DNA of 64,000 nucleotides from Litsea cubeba (taxonomy: Eukaryota; Streptophyta; Magnoliopsida; Laurales; Lauraceae): contig CM022949.1 in assembly GCA_012931725.1 (NCBI GenBank), forward strand, positions 53,676,760-53,740,759, written 5' to 3'. The first letter of the stretch is position 1, and each line of letters begins with the position of its first letter. The notes under the pieces are model-generated. The model saw only the letters and a list, made by a program, of their open reading frames with translations. It searched no databases and had not been told where the DNA came from. This document shows positions 33,441 to 45,942 of this stretch, one piece after another. The position numbers were made by a program, and so were the translations under genes.

Positions 33441-36175
33441 TTTTCAGAGAGTGATTACAATTCAGAAGTAATATTTCTTGAGGTGCGTCGCGTTCCACAC
33501 TCATGGCAACTCTTTGCCGTCCATGTCCTCAAGTCTATAAGCTGACTGCCCAGCAGTTGAGATCACTTTGAATGGTCCATGCCAGTTCGGTGCAAGTTTG
33601 CCTGGGGTTAGATCTCTATCTGCGGGGGAGCGTCTTCTTCAGGACCAACTCTCTAACTGAGAACCTCATTTCTCTGACCTTCTGATTGTAACCTTTAGCT
33701 AGCTGCTGCTTATAGGCTGCCAGACGAATGGCCGCTGCTTCTCTGCATTCTTCAACTAGGTCCAGCTCCGGGCCAGATTTAGATCATTTTGGCCCTTATC
33801 GAAGAGTTCCGATCTTAAGGTCGGGAGGCCGACCTCAAGTGGAATCACTGCTTCCATCCCGTAGGCCAAAGAGAGAGGCTTTGCTAAGGTGGAGCGTCTT
33901 GGAGTCGTCATGTAGGCCCAGAGGACACTTGGCAGCTCTTCCACCCACCTTCCTTTAGCTCGGTTGAGCCTCTTCTTGAGTCCGTCGAGCATTACTCTGT
34001 TGGAGCTTTCAACTTGGTCGTTGCTCTGAGGATAGGCTAGAGTAGAGTAGTGGTTTCTGATGCTGAGCCCCTAGCAGTTGTTCTTGAAGAGGTTGGAATT
34101 GAATTGGGTCCCGTTGTCCGAAACAAAAACTCACGGAATGCCGAACCTCGTGATGATGTTCTTTCGCACAAAGTTCTTCGAGTCCTGTTCGGTGATGGAA
34201 GATAACGCTTTTGCCTCTACCCACTTGGTAAAGTAATCGGTGGCCACAATCAACTACCTCTTATTCCCTGGAGCTCAGTGAAGTGGTCCCATGATGTCCA
34301 ACCCCCACTGGGCGAAGGGCCACGGACTGGAAAGAGGGCTCAGGTCCTGCGCTAGCTGATGGAGGGATGGGGAGAACTTCTGGCATTTCTCGCATTTCAT
34401 GGCATACCGTTGGGCATCCTTCTGCATATATGGCCACCAGTACCCCTGGCTTATGGCTTGGTAGGCTAACGATCGTCCTCCGATGTGACTTCCACAGATT
34501 CCTTCGTGTATCTCATAAAGAAAATCTTCAACTTTGTTTGGATGACACATTGATGGTATGGGCCGGTGAAGGATTTCTTGTAGAGTTTCCCCTCTAGAGA
34601 CAACCAGAACCGTGCTGCCTTGATTCTAATCTTGTGAGCTTCGAGTTTGTTCTCGAGAAGCTGGTCGTCTCTAAGGTAGGCGATGATAGGGTTCATCCAG
34701 CTCGAACCGAGATCAATGCATAATACTTGATGAGGCGGGGACAATTCTATGCTTGGTCTTCCCAAGGATCCTACTTCGATGATTCTCTTGTTTCCTGCTT
34801 CAACGGTGGAGGCGAGGTTAGCAAGAGCATCTACATGACAGTTGGATTCTCTGCCGACCTGCTTGACTTCTGCGTTTTGGAATTGAGCAAGGAGCTTCTT
34901 TGCAAGGGCAAGGTAGGCCACCATCCTTTCGTCGCGAGCCTGGTAGTCTCCGGTTAGCAGGCTCATCACCAACTGTGAGTCACTGAAAACCACCGTTGCT
35001 GCGCTCCCAGAATTTTAGCACTATTCAGTCCTGCAATCAGTGCTTCATACTCAGCTTCATTGTTAGATGCCTTGAAGTCAAGAGTCAGGGCCTGCTCGAC
35101 GACAAGTCCCTCTAGAGATTGAAGGACTACACCGGCGCCGACTCTTCTAGAGTTGGAGGATCCGTCGACAAAGACCTTTTAGGCTGAAGCAAGGAATCGT
35201 TTCCAAGATCATTCCTCTTCAGTCTCTGTGACTTCATCCTCATTCCCTGGGCACCCCAGTTCGATGCTGAACTAGGAGAAACCCGCCAAAACTTGGGCCT
35301 TGATCGTCGTTCTGGGTTGATATCTGATATCGTACTGCCCTAGTTCAATGGCCCACTTGGACACTCATCCGGAAAAGTCAGCCTTTTTGAAGAGGGATTT
35401 TAGTGGGTGCTCAGTCACGACCACTATTGTATATGTCTAGAAGTAATGGGAGAGCTTGCGAGAACCACTGACGAGTGCTAATGCTAACTTCTCCATTGGC
35501 AGGTACCTGGTCTCGGCGTGTAGCAAGATCTTGCTCGTATAGTAGATCGGCTTCTGCTGCTTGTCGTCCTCCCTGATAAGGACCGAGCTCACCGTGTGGT
35601 CCGAGACCGCCAAGTACAAGTAAAACACCTCTCCCCGTGTCGGAGTCGAGAGTAGGGGAGGTGACGCCAGATAAGCCTTCAGCTCTTGCAAAGCCTTGTC
35701 GCACTCCGGGGTCCATTGCAACTACAAGTTTTTCTTGAGGAGATGGAAGAAAGGCCGGCATTTGTCCGAGGACCTGTTGATGAAGCGGTTCAGTGCAGCA
35801 ACCATGCCAGTCAGTCTCTGGAGTTGCTTCATAGTGGTCGGACTTTGGATCCACTGGATCGCCAAGATCTGATCCGGATTAGCCTAGATTCCTCTCCTGG
35901 TGACGAGGCTTCCAAGGAATTTGCCGGAGCCGACTCCGAAGACGCACTTTGAAGCGTTCAACTTGAGCTGATACTTCTAGAGGATAGAAAACACCTGACG
36001 CAGATCGGTCAAGTGGTCTTGAGACTGTTTGGACTTGACAACCATGTCGTCGATGTAGACCTCTACTGTCTTCCCGAGCTGGGCTTGGAACATCTTGGCG
36101 ACCAGCCTCTGGTAAGTCGCCCCTGCATTCTTCAACCCGGAGGGCATCACCTTATAACAGTAGATGCCTCTGGGG
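33440..36175 (-). pseudogene. pol: Element B pol, C-terminal half: RT end, RNase H, archaeal-type RNase H, integrase
   Basis: From 36175 leftward: reverse transcriptase with the catalytic YIDD (VYIDDMVVKS) near 36050; RNase H with WTPECDKALQELK and YTSKILLHAETRY (35721-35437); the second RNase H with VFVDGSSNS and NNEAEYEALIAGLN (about 35180-34800); the integrase zinc finger (HEGICGSHIGGR, CEKCQKFS) and core (GLDIMGPLH, ATDYFTKWVEAKAL, SDNGTQF) from 34550 down; and the C-terminal domain around 33990-33756 (PLSLAYGMEAVIPLEVGLP). Stops interrupt most domains (for example after GPLH, after FGIP and within the second RNase H). Several fit TGG to TAG or CGA to TGA changes. Domain order and motifs place B in the Tat lineage. 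Confidence 0.85.
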
Positions 36176-37562
36176 GTAATTGTAAGATCCCGACCCCCAG
36201 TTCTTTTGTTTAGTATTGTTTTAATCATGGTTTAGCTTTTCAAGCAAGATTTGAGTTGGTTTGACTTTGTTTTTGAGTTTGACTAGATTTTTCCATAGCC
36301 TTGGGATTTTTGAAGACCGTTGACTTTAGTTTGACCCGGTCCATATGATATGTATTTTTATGAGAAATTACTTCTGATTTCTAAAAATTCTGAATTTGGT
36401 GTATTTTGACTCATTTTATGAAGTTTAACAACTTTCATGTTTTGACCATTATGATTTGATGATCAGAGAATGCGTTTTTCGAGAAAAATGGCAAAATTGA
36501 CTTTTCACACTAAATCTGTCCATGAATTTCGAAAATTTCAGAAATTGGGGAAAGTATACTTTTTGGAAAGTAGAAATTTTGCTGATCATTTTTGTCTTCT
36601 TCGTCGATTTCATTCGGGACCCACAAATGTTAGTTTCAGCCTTGTGAAGATCGGGGCCCACAAACCCATCTTATAAGAGGGAGAGTTTTCTTCTTCTCCT
36701 TCATTCTCTTTTCCTACACGTTTTGGAGCCAAGGGCTCTTTCCCTCTCTTCCAACCACTTTCTCTCTCATCTGAAACACCAATCTCTTGGAGTTTTCTTG
36801 GAGGATTGATCTCCTAAGGTTCTTCCTCTCCATTCAAGCTTTCCAAAGAACCCATTTGCAGGAGATTTGAGCTAGGAGAGATCACTTTTCCATGCCTTTC
36901 TTCTTTGTTTGAGCTACCAAAGGTTAGCAATGGTTTTCTTTTCATGAGATCTTGGTTTTTCAAACCTTTTGGAGTATTTTTCTCACATATGCAAAGAGTT
37001 TTCATGGAGATTTGAGGATGATTGATTTTTAGGGTTTCTCTTGGTTTATTTTGGGGCTTTTGTAGATGGAAGACCTTGAGACCCTAGAGCTTTGTTTGAG
37101 GAGTATTACTTCTCTCTTTTAGACTTGAGGCAAGTGGATTTCTCAATTAATATGATGGTTTCCTTTTCTCTTGATTTATTTCATGGTATTTCATGCTATG
37201 TGCTAATCTTCTCATGTTTTATAGTTTTGTTTTGGGATAAATGGAGTAATGTTGTGTGTGATTTCACTCATGATGTTGTTTTACAATGTGTTGGAAGCTT
37301 GTTTCTACCTTGGTCATCTCAAAATATAGCTTTCTTCTTGTCAAAGTGTTTGTGCTCAAAGAATGGAGGAAAAAGGCTTTGATTTAAAAGTGTTTGTTTG
37401 GTTAATTGGATTGCTAATGAATGGTGATTTGATGATTTGTAGAGGTCAAGAAAGGGGCCAAGTTATTGTGAAAACATGTATAGAAGAAAGAGGGGGAAAA
37501 GAAATCAGAAAATGCTCAAAAGAGTGCATTTCTGCACTCAGCCCGGACTGGGACAGAGCCCA

Positions 37563-37675
37563 GTCCGCTCGAGCGACCCAGTGGGCCGCTCGAGCGACCC
37601 AGTGGGCCGCTCGAGCGGACCAGGTTCTGCCTGGGCTTGGCTCGAGCGGACCCTGGGTCGCTCGAGCGAGCCCAG
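37563..37675. repeat. CGCTCGAGCG palindrome minisatellite in the solo Tekay-like LTR
   Basis: Units of GCTCGAGCGACCCAGTGGGC and related text, with five CTCGAG centres in about 110 bases. The same motif appears in both G LTRs. Confidence 0.85.
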
Positions 37676-38299
37676 GCCTGTCTGGGCCCTTCTTTGGGTT
37701 GTTTCGCGAAATTTTGGGGTTCTTTTTCAGGCCTGTCTCAGCCCCTTTTCAGCCCGCTTCTCCCCCTTGATTGTGGCCCGTTAATCCCTTTATTTTTATG
37801 CTTGGAAGCCCATGAAAGTTTGGGATTATTTGTGATACCTGAAATTTGTGAATTGGGAATGGGATCAATGAGAGAATGAGCGTATGTGAAGTTACCCGGG
37901 AATCTTTCAAGTCTCAATATGCCCTTTATCATTTAAATGTTTTGGATTTTCATTGGCATCAAACATACTCTTTATTAATCAATGTTTAAAGGTTAAATGT
38001 GTATTGAGATGGTTCCTTGGTAAGCCATTAAGTCATTCTCCACTATCCATTCCATTTCAAGTCAGAGATTGTATTTGTACTCTTCGGTAAACTAATTTGA
38101 ATAGCATCGGTGATTTGTTATAAAATCATGTGGTTTTCCATGTTCGAAAGGATTGATCGTATGATTTTATACAAATCACTTTGATGTGTATTTGAGCGGT
38201 TTACCATGGAATTCGTATGTCTTCTCCGAATCGATTTGAAAGGAGATTCGAGTGGTTCGCCACATTCGGGATTTCATCGATAAGATTTGGAATTTAAAA

Positions 38300-38435
38300 A
38301 TAAAAACCTCGAGGCAAGACGGGGCCAGAGCTTTGTAGTGCGAGCCCATGAGCCAAAGAGGCTATGATTTCAAAAATAAAACCTCGAGGCGAGATGGGGC
38401 CAGAGCCCGGTGGTGTGAGCCCATGAGCCAAAAGG
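38300..38435. repeat. ~78-bp direct duplication
   Basis: AAAACCTCGAGGC then GGGGCCAGAGC, GCGAGCCCATGAGCCAAA occurs twice (about 38303 and 38378). Confidence 0.75.
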
Positions 38436-38564
38436 ATTAGTATTTTGATTTGTATTGGTTCAAGTTTTAAAAACTAAAGGCACCACTAGGCTTAGGTCAC
38501 CTTGTCGGGCTGATCACCCAGCTTGGGATCTTTAATTTATCCGCCAGCTGCAGCTTGGATTCTG

Positions 38565-38712
38565 TCTGTACCGACCATGGCAACGGTTTCTATCTGCCGG
38601 TCCCACGCGTATTGGCTACGGTTCTGATTTTGATCTGCCGGTCCCATTTGTATGGCTACGGTTCTGATTCTATTTCCGGTCCCACGTGTAGTGGCTACGG
38701 TTCTATCTGCTC
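38565..38712. repeat. GCCGGTCCCAC...GGCTACGGTTCTG tandem units
   Basis: Three to four units of about 40-50 bp end GGCTACGGTTCT. Related units in the G LTRs (43420-43515, 51590-51680) read CCGTAGCCACTA...CGTGGGACCGG on the plus strand. Confidence 0.7.
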
Positions 38713-39655
38713 TTGTTACTTCAGTAATAGGAGAATATAGCTATGTGCGGTTGCCAATGTTTTATCTGTTTTATTATTCTTACTTGTTTATACTCATTAT
38801 ATTCTTGGAATTTGTTAATGTTTATGATATCGATCTTTCATCATATTGTCTCTATTATTCAGGATTTTAAATGCATTTCCAATTATTAAATGTTTTATGT
38901 AGGCTGTTATCTTTTCGAGATATTCATACTTCAGAGACTGTTCATTTATTTGCTTTGATATTTATGTTCTGCCTTTCGATCGTTTTATTATGATTTATTG
39001 CTATTATTGTGTAGACTCTTTAATCGGTTTTACAATGATTCCATAAGGTTTTATGAATGTCCTTTTGTTACATATTACTTGTTTATTTACTTGCCAGACC
39101 GTCGTGTCTGACCCTGTTTGTTTGGTGCCAGATTCCTCTCTTTTTATTTTTAGGTGTTTGATCGGAGGAGGCGGTGGAACCGCCGGTCTGACGTGAGAGG
39201 CTGCCCATTGATATCATCTAGATGTCAAGCTTGGCACCGGAGCTCGAAAAATCACTTGGGGTAGTATGTCACTTAGTGGGTTATTTGTATGGCTTTGTTA
39301 GCCCTTTTCTTGGGGTTTGTAATTAAGACACTTGTTAATTGTAATTTGAATATGTGGGAAATAAATAGTCCTGTTACTACCAGCTCAGTGTTCTATGATT
39401 TGCAATCTGTACCAGTCTGCTCATTTGTTGGCTTTGTGATATTGGTTGAATGCGACACGGAACCCGATGGCCACGGATTCCGGGTCGTAACACCATGGTT
39501 AGCTTCCGTGAAAATATATTCTGATAGTGATGGAATCTGATTATCCTCATTCACGCGGATCTTGGGAAATATAACAAAAGTTTCAAATTTATCCCAAAAT
39601 TTCGCATCCCGAGGTCGGATCACTGCAGGGCCCGGTTTCGGGGTGTGACAGTAAT

Positions 39656-40241
39656 GAACGCAGTTTTCTCTTCATCTGGGCCGTGCATCGGGATCTGATG
39701 ATAACCTCGGTATGCATCGAGGAAACTCATCCTATCATCACCGGCGGTGGCATCGGTCATCTGGTCGATCTTTGGAAGAGGAAAGTTGTCTTTCGGACAG
39801 GCCTTATTGATATCGATAAAATCGACACAAACTCTCCATTTGCCGGTCTTCTTCTTCACCTCCACCGTGTTGGTTAACCAGTCTGGGTACTGGACTTCTC
39901 TGATGGCTTTGGCATCCAATAATTTTTCAACTTCTTCTATCATGGCCTCTGTCTGTGGGATTCCTGTTCTTCGTGCCTTCTGAATGACAGGCTTGTGTTC
40001 AGGATCCACGTTCAGCTTTAGGCACATGATCTCAGGGGCGATGCCGGGCATCTCGTAGGGGGTCCATGCAAAGACTCCTATGTGGTGCAACAGGAAATCC
40101 AGGAGCTCGGCTCTCTAGGGCTCGGGAAGCTGACTCGCGAGTAGGAAATACCTCGCTCGGCTCTCTAGGGCTCGGGAAGCTGACTCCCGAGCAGGAAATA
40201 CCTCTCGGGATCACTGGGGTCGATCCTGACCTCAGTGAGTT
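39656..40241 (-). pseudogene. pol: Element B reverse transcriptase, N-terminal part
   Basis: Minus-strand frame with FAWTPYEMPGIAPEIM, then WRVCVDFIDINKACPKDNFP, SFLDAYRGYHQIPM and EKTAFIT at the solo LTR border. This is the fingers/palm start of a gypsy RT; the frame continues at 36175 with TPRGIYCYKVMPSGLKNAG. The region upstream toward protease contains a local tandem duplication (40107-40207) and stops. Confidence 0.9.
40107..40207. repeat. ~50-bp tandem duplication between protease and RT of B
   Basis: CTCGGCTCTCTAGGGCTCGG then GAAGCTGACTC(G/C)CGAG(T/C)AGGAAATACCTC occurs twice in a row. The copies differ at about two positions, so this is recent. Confidence 0.85.
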
Positions 40242-41420
40242 CTTCATGAAAGTCCAAGGGATCCTAACCCTAGAGGGGGGTGAATAGGGTGAGCTACACT
40301 TAATGACCAATTATGACCAATTTTAATTTTCTTACAATTAATTAGTCACATGTGATGATTAACATACATAATGCGGAAGCTAAACAAAACAATCACCACA
40401 AAAGCAATCACCACTACGCAAAGATTTATAGTGGTTCGACCTCAATGCCTACATCCACTACCGGCTTGTGACTCAACACCCCACCGGATTTCCACTATTA
40501 TGCTTTTCAAAAGGCTAAGCAATAACCTCTACAATATGCTTTCCAAGGATAAGCAATGACCTTACAATGTTGTTTTTCTAGGCTAAACAACAACCTATAT
40601 ACATTGTTTTTATATGGCTAAGCAATAACCTTTATACAAGAGATTTCTCTAAAGAAAGTGTTTTCACAAAACACTCTAAGAGATTACAATTTAAGCTTAA
40701 GTAAAATGCCTCTAAGTAGGCGGATATGAAAATGAAAATCTAACTCGCACAACACAATGAAATGCAAAGATGAATGCTCATGATATGTGTGTGTGGAAAC
40801 TTCAATCAAGTTTAAAACATAAGCTCAATTAATGTATGCTTAACATTTGAAAGTTTAAAGCACTCAAATATATGATTAAAGTCAATATGCAAATCACATG
40901 TATAAAAGCTAACTTGATGATGATATGAAAATCAAAATCTCACGAGTTGTATGAAACTAAATATTTCTAAACATGTGATGCATATTCAATGTTGTTTTCA
41001 AAATAAGGTTTAACTAAAGTTCAAATGAATGAAAACAACAAAGAAAGATTCAAACAAGTTAATGTATCATGCTATAAAGAAATCAAAGATTTTGGCTAAG
41101 CATGATTAACAAAGTTTAAAACAAAACTTGGTTTGAAATCAAGGGTGAAGAATCCAATAACTAAAATAAAAGATTAAGAGAAGAATAGATTCAACACATC
41201 ATAGTTAATATGCTTAAAATCATTCACCAATAATTTAGACAAAGCATAAAAACATATGATTAATAAAGGCAAAGCATACTTGGTGGTTTAACTTTATTAA
41301 TCCAAGCTTTAGCTTTTCCTAATGACCATTAGCATTCCTTAGCTTGATCCCCTTTCTTTTGCCTCAAAATACATCAAGAAGGGCTTCAAAGATCATTCCT
41401 AATGCTTAAGGAATGAGTTT

Positions 41421-41430
41421 CTTTTTATAG
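41421..41430 (-). promoter_or_regulatory. TATA box of the copia-like solo LTR
   Basis: Minus strand CTATAAAAAG. Two perfect 14-bp palindromes lie 25-60 bases upstream of it. Confidence 0.6.
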
Positions 41431-41454
41431 AAAAAGTGGTCCAACGGCTCTCAG

Positions 41455-41490
41455 GTCGGTTAACCGACACTTTGAGTTCGGTTAACCGAA
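41455..41490. promoter_or_regulatory. Paired GTTAAC-centred palindromes upstream of the TATA box
   Basis: GTCGGTTAACCGAC (41455-41468) and TTCGGTTAACCGAA (41477-41490) are both perfect 14-bp palindromes whose starts are 22 bases apart, about two helix turns. The position matches the GGTCGACC array of the C LTR. A dimeric DNA-binding protein site is a reasonable guess only. Confidence 0.6.
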
Positions 41491-41961
41491 TTCAACGGCT
41501 AGAAACCCAACGGTCTTAATTTTTGAAAAACTGCTTTTAGCGGCGGCCATAAAGCGCCGGTAAAAGTCCAGTTTGACCGCTGGTAAAAGTCCAGAATTCT
41601 CAAAAATGGGATTTTCAAAGTGATTTTCTTGGGGGGACTTTGGGCCAATAAACCAAGCATGGAAATATGATTTAAACCAATCCAAGTGCTTAAAAATCAT
41701 ATAACATAAAAGGCCAAACAAAATTTGAAACATTTAAAACCAATGGCTAGCTTGATTTATAAAATCTTTTTCAAACTAAAAATGCGTCCAATGTTTAAAA
41801 CCAAAACATGCATAAATCATAAGGTTTACAAGATTTAAAACAATGCATGTATAAATCAAGATTTCAAGATTTCTAAAATCAATGCATGTGAGAATATTCA
41901 AATGAATGAATAAGATGAATGATGCATCCATCAAATTGCAATACGAAATCCTAACACTTCA

Positions 41962-42612
41962 ATGCTTTTTTGCTCGGGTTCCCGACCGACCTTGTCCAGC
42001 TCCGCTTCCAGCTCGGCCATGTTTATCTGTTTGGGCTCCTTCTCGCCCGGTACCACGGTCATCATACATCGCCTGGCCATCTCCTGGTTGCCTCTAACTG
42101 TGACTATCTCCATATTACCGTTCTTATTCTGAAATGGAAACTTTAGCTTCTATTAGTGAGTGGACGGCACTGCCTCCATATTGTGTAGCCAGGTCCTCCC
42201 CATTATGGCATTGTATGGGGATGGCGCATCGACTACTAGGAAATCGATCGTTACTGTGGTGCCTGCAACTTTGACTTTGAGAGAGACCTTACCCTTGGGG
42301 TATACAGGCCTGGCGCTGAAGCCTATCAGGGGGTGCGAGCTTCCTGCAGATCTTCTTCTCCAAGACCCATCCTCTTGAAACAGTCAAAGTAGAGGACCTC
42401 GGATGAACTGCCGGGGTCGACGAGGATCCTCTGTACTTGACAGTTCTCCAGCTTCAATGTGACTATCAACGGGGCATTGTGCGGGTGCCGAACTCCTTCC
42501 AGATCTTTCTCCGAGAACCAGATCTTTGGTTTCTCCTTTCTAGCTTCTTTGACGGCGGTTCGAGCTCGGCCGTCATCACTTGCTTTCCATGTGAGGTCCT
42601 CCTAGCCTCGGC
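41962..42612 (-). pseudogene. pro: Element B protease region
   Basis: From 42612 leftward the frame reads VMTAELEPPSKK, then NCQVQRILVDPGSSSEVLY with the aspartic protease active site in the form DPGSS (usual D-S/T-G), then, after a one-base frame change near 42325, PSPYNAIMGRTWLH, a conserved protease C-terminal motif, followed by stops and NGNMEIVTVRGNQEMARRC. It would process the polyprotein. The frame change and stops make it non-functional. It joins gag across G at the duplicated ACGAG. Confidence 0.8.
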
Positions 42613-42617
42613 ACGAG

Positions 42618-45600
42618 TGTCACGCCCCCGGACCGAGGTCCCACTAAACGAGGCCTTAATCCGGGGACGCGGCGCGACGGGCCGGAAAATTCCGCCCGCA
42701 CACGCTAGTTTCCCACAGGTTTCCGCGGTAAGGATTCACGGAATCCGATCCAATAGTGATATATAAGGATCACTTTCATACAAATGATTTACGCGGAAGC
42801 AATGTAGCAAACATAAAAGTCTCTCAAACGGGTATAAAAATGAGAACGCAAGAGACTAGCATCAAAAGAGAAACATTTACTGTATGCCCCAAAGTTAGTT
42901 TAACGTTGATACAAAAGTAAAGTTGATCATTAATTACAAATCTTTCCCAAAAGAAAATAAGCCAACAATGGCCGTGACAAAAACCCAAAATGTATATCAT
43001 GAATTCCCCAGAATGTGATCGCAGCTCCAAGGCAACCCGACGTCTAAACAACGTCATCGGGCCGCCACTCGCCCTCCGCTGGAACTATAGGTTCCGCCTC
43101 GAAATGCGCCTCAACCGCGAGGGGCTCGACATCTGACACCAAACAAAAGAGAGTCAGACACGACGGTCTGGCAAGCAATTACAACAATAATAGGATGAGA
43201 GCGAAACAAAACAAGATAAGTAAGATCAACGATGAAATCATGACTAATAACAATGTCAAAGTAAAGATAGAAGATAAACATCTCGATGGTTTACAAATCC
43301 AAGGCCATGATGAATAACATAAACAAATGCCATGAGATGAATATAAATGCATAAAAACATTGGCAACCCACATAAAGCTATATTCTCCTGTTACCGAAGT
43401 AACCGGAGCAGACAAACCGTAGCCACTAATCGTGGGACCGGAACGACATAGTCGTTATCAGACAGAACCGTAGCCACTACTCGTGGGACCGGATAATTAC
43501 CGTTGCCATGGTCGGTACAGACAGAATCCAAACTGCAGCTGGCAAACAAAATAAAGACCCCAAGCCGGATGATCAGTCCGACAAGGTGACCTAAGCCTAG
43601 TGGTGCCATTTTGGTGAAAATCCGAAACCTCGAAGAAATGCAAATTCTATTTATAAGATACATTTCCAAAGTCGATAGAGAACTACTCCAAACAAATGCA
43701 TATGGGCGAAGCCAAGCAAAACAAGTGAGTAGTTTCATCATTTCTAAAGTATGGGGGTAACCCACTTCAAAACAATAAAAGAATTGGAGAAAGAACTAAA
43801 ACAAAAGTCTTTTTATACAAAAGAATGTATGATGGTTCGGTCAACTAAGCGGGTAGTCTCGATATACATTTGACCCCCTTTATTGTCATTAAAGAAAGTA
43901 ATTTGGTGCCACCGAAGATCGTTGACAATCATAAGGGATTAAATGTACACTTAGACTTGAGGGTTTTCCCAAGTGGTATTGGCCATAGTCTAAGACACAT
44001 CTTGCCATGAGTTCTAGGCTTGAAAAAGGTTGAATGGGCTTCACTTGTAGGAGAGGGTTTAGGGCTGAATTGAGCTTGGACATAGGTCCGAAGTGGACTT
44101 GAAATTATATAGAATAAGTCCTTAAAAGTGTAGGTTTTAAATCCCTTCTTAATCAGGCCCACAACTGTCCTTTCCCAAGCTCAACAGTCCACTAATCAGG
44201 CCCAATTCAGTCCTTAAAGTAGCCCAGGATTCAGGCCACAAAACAGTCCAATGTCAGGTCTTGAAACAGCCCATCAATAGGTCTCAAAATGGTCCAAGAA
44301 CTGACCTTAAAACAGGCCCAAAGGAGCCCTGAGAACAGGCCCAAAACTGCCCTGAAACAGGCCCCAAACCCGAGCCCAGACTGACCCGGGTCCGCTCGAG
44401 CGGACCCAGACAGTAGCTGGGTCGCTCGAGCGGACCCAGACAGTAGCTGGGTCGCTCGAGCGGACCCAGACAGTGCCTGGTCCGCTCGAGCGACCCAGTG
44501 GGTCGCTCGAGCGGACTGGGCCTGCCCAGTCCAGCCCGAGTGCAGAAACTTCCATTTTTTTTTTGTTTTTCTTCTTCTTTTCTTGATCATTTCAATCCCC
44601 TTTTCGTTCCTTTCTTCATACACACTTCCACAACATCTTGGGCCTCTTCTCAACCTCCACAAATTATTAAACCATCATCCATAATCATTTAATTAACACA
44701 AACTCAACACTTTTTAAAAGAGTCCAAGTTCTTTTCCATTTCTTTGAACACCCACTTGAACACAATGAAACCAATTTTTCCAAGAAACCAAAGTGAGAAC
44801 AAATTTTCAATACATGGTAATGCAACAACATAAATTAAGATGGCTATGACAATGATTCCTTAAATCATAATAAACCATAAACTAAAGAAGATTAACACAA
44901 AAAGAAAATCAAGAAATAGAACCAATGAGAGAAATCATCACATTAATTGTTGAAATATACTTGCCTCTAGCCAAGATAAGATCAAAATCACTCCTTAAAC
45001 CAAGCCTTAGAGCCTCAAGCTCCAAATCTACAAAAACCCCAAAAAAAATTTCCCAAGAAACCCTAAAATGTCAACATTTGTGAATCCTCAATGAAAACCT
45101 TAACAAATGGGTTTAAAACACTCCCAATGGAGAGGAAAACAAGGATCTTGAGTTTAGGAAACCAATGCTAACCTTGAGGAACCCAAACAAAGAAGAGAGG
45201 CTTGAATGAGGGGCTTCTCTTGGCTCAAACTCCTCAAGAAGAGTATCTTTGGGAAGCTTGAAGAGGGAGGAAGAGTTTGAGGAGATCAATCCTCCAAGAG
45301 CACCTCACCAAGTGAGAGTTTCAGATGAGAGAGAGTGAGAAGGGAGAAGAGGAAAAGCCCTAGCACATAGAGTTGCTGGAATGGAATGAAGAAAGGAGAA
45401 GGAAGAGTCCCCTTCTTAAGAGACAAGCCATTGTGGGCCCCGATCTTCACAAGCCTAGAAACGGTACTTGCGGGCCCCGAACGAAAACGACGAAGAAGAC
45501 AAAAATGATCGGCGAAATTTCTACTTTCCGAAAAGTATATTTTTGACAATTTCTGGAATTTTCGAAATTTGGGTACAGGTTTTGTGTGAAATGTCAGTTT

Positions 45601-45925
45601 TGCCCTTTTTCTCGAAAAACGCGATTTCTGATCACAAAATCAAGTTGGCCAAAACATGAAAGTTGACGATCTAGATGAAATAAGTCAAAATACACCTAAA
45701 TTGGGATTTTACAAGCATCATGAACAAACTCAACAATTTCACACATAATCCACGGGCGCCCCGGCCCGTGTCAAACTTAAGTCAAAGGCTAACAAAGGTT
45801 CTCAAAGCTAATCAAACCTTCTAATCTAGCTTAATAAAATAAGCTAATCGTCCACTAACCCCACTTATCTACTAATCACGGTTAAAACATAATTAAATAT
45901 TCCAAACCTGGGTCGGGGTCTGACA
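42618..45925 (-). repeat. 3' LTR of element G
   Basis: 3,308 bp, bounded by the TSD on the left and the polypurine tract on the right. It contains a CTCGAG palindrome minisatellite at 44391-44515 and CCGTAGCCACTA-type units at 43420-43515. The small open frames are not genes. Confidence 0.95.
44391..44515. repeat. CGCTCGAGCG minisatellite, 3' LTR copy
   Basis: GGGTCGCTCGAGCGGACCCA units alternate with CAGTAGCTGG or GTGCCTGG. This copy has one more CAGACAGTAGCTGG-type unit than the 5' LTR array at 52559-52674. Confidence 0.88.
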
Positions 45926-45940
45926 TCCTCCACCCCTAAG
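45926..45940 (-). promoter_or_regulatory. Polypurine tract of element G
   Basis: Minus strand CTTAGGGGTGGAGGA stands directly before the LTR start TGTCAGACC. Confidence 0.85.
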
Positions 45941-45942
45941 AA

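Larger units (their letters stand above)
36181..39650 (+). mobile_element. Solo LTR, Tekay/Del-like (3,470 bp), inserted in RT of element B
   Basis: Begins TGTAAGATCCCGACCCCCAG and ends GGGGTGTGACA, flanked by GTAAT at 36176-36180 and 39651-39655. The first 20 bases resemble the G LTR read in its own direction (TGTCAGACCCCGACCCAGG), so it is the same lineage in opposite orientation. It contains a TATA-like CTTATAAGAG near 36670, a XhoI-type palindrome minisatellite (37563-37675) and further tandem repeats. No internal region remains, as expected after recombination between two LTRs. Removing it rejoins the RT frame of B. Confidence 0.93.
40247..41956 (-). mobile_element. Solo LTR related to element C (copia-like, 1,710 bp), inserted in pol of B
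   Basis: Plus-strand ends TGAAAGTCCAAGG and AAATCCTAACA are flanked by CTTCA at 40242-40246 and 41957-41961. It shares CCCTAGAGGGGGGTGAATAG and many other blocks with the C LTR. The orientation is inferred from the C element, where the primer-binding site shows minus-strand direction, and from the TATA box CTATAAAAAG on the minus strand at 41421-41430. Confidence 0.9.
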
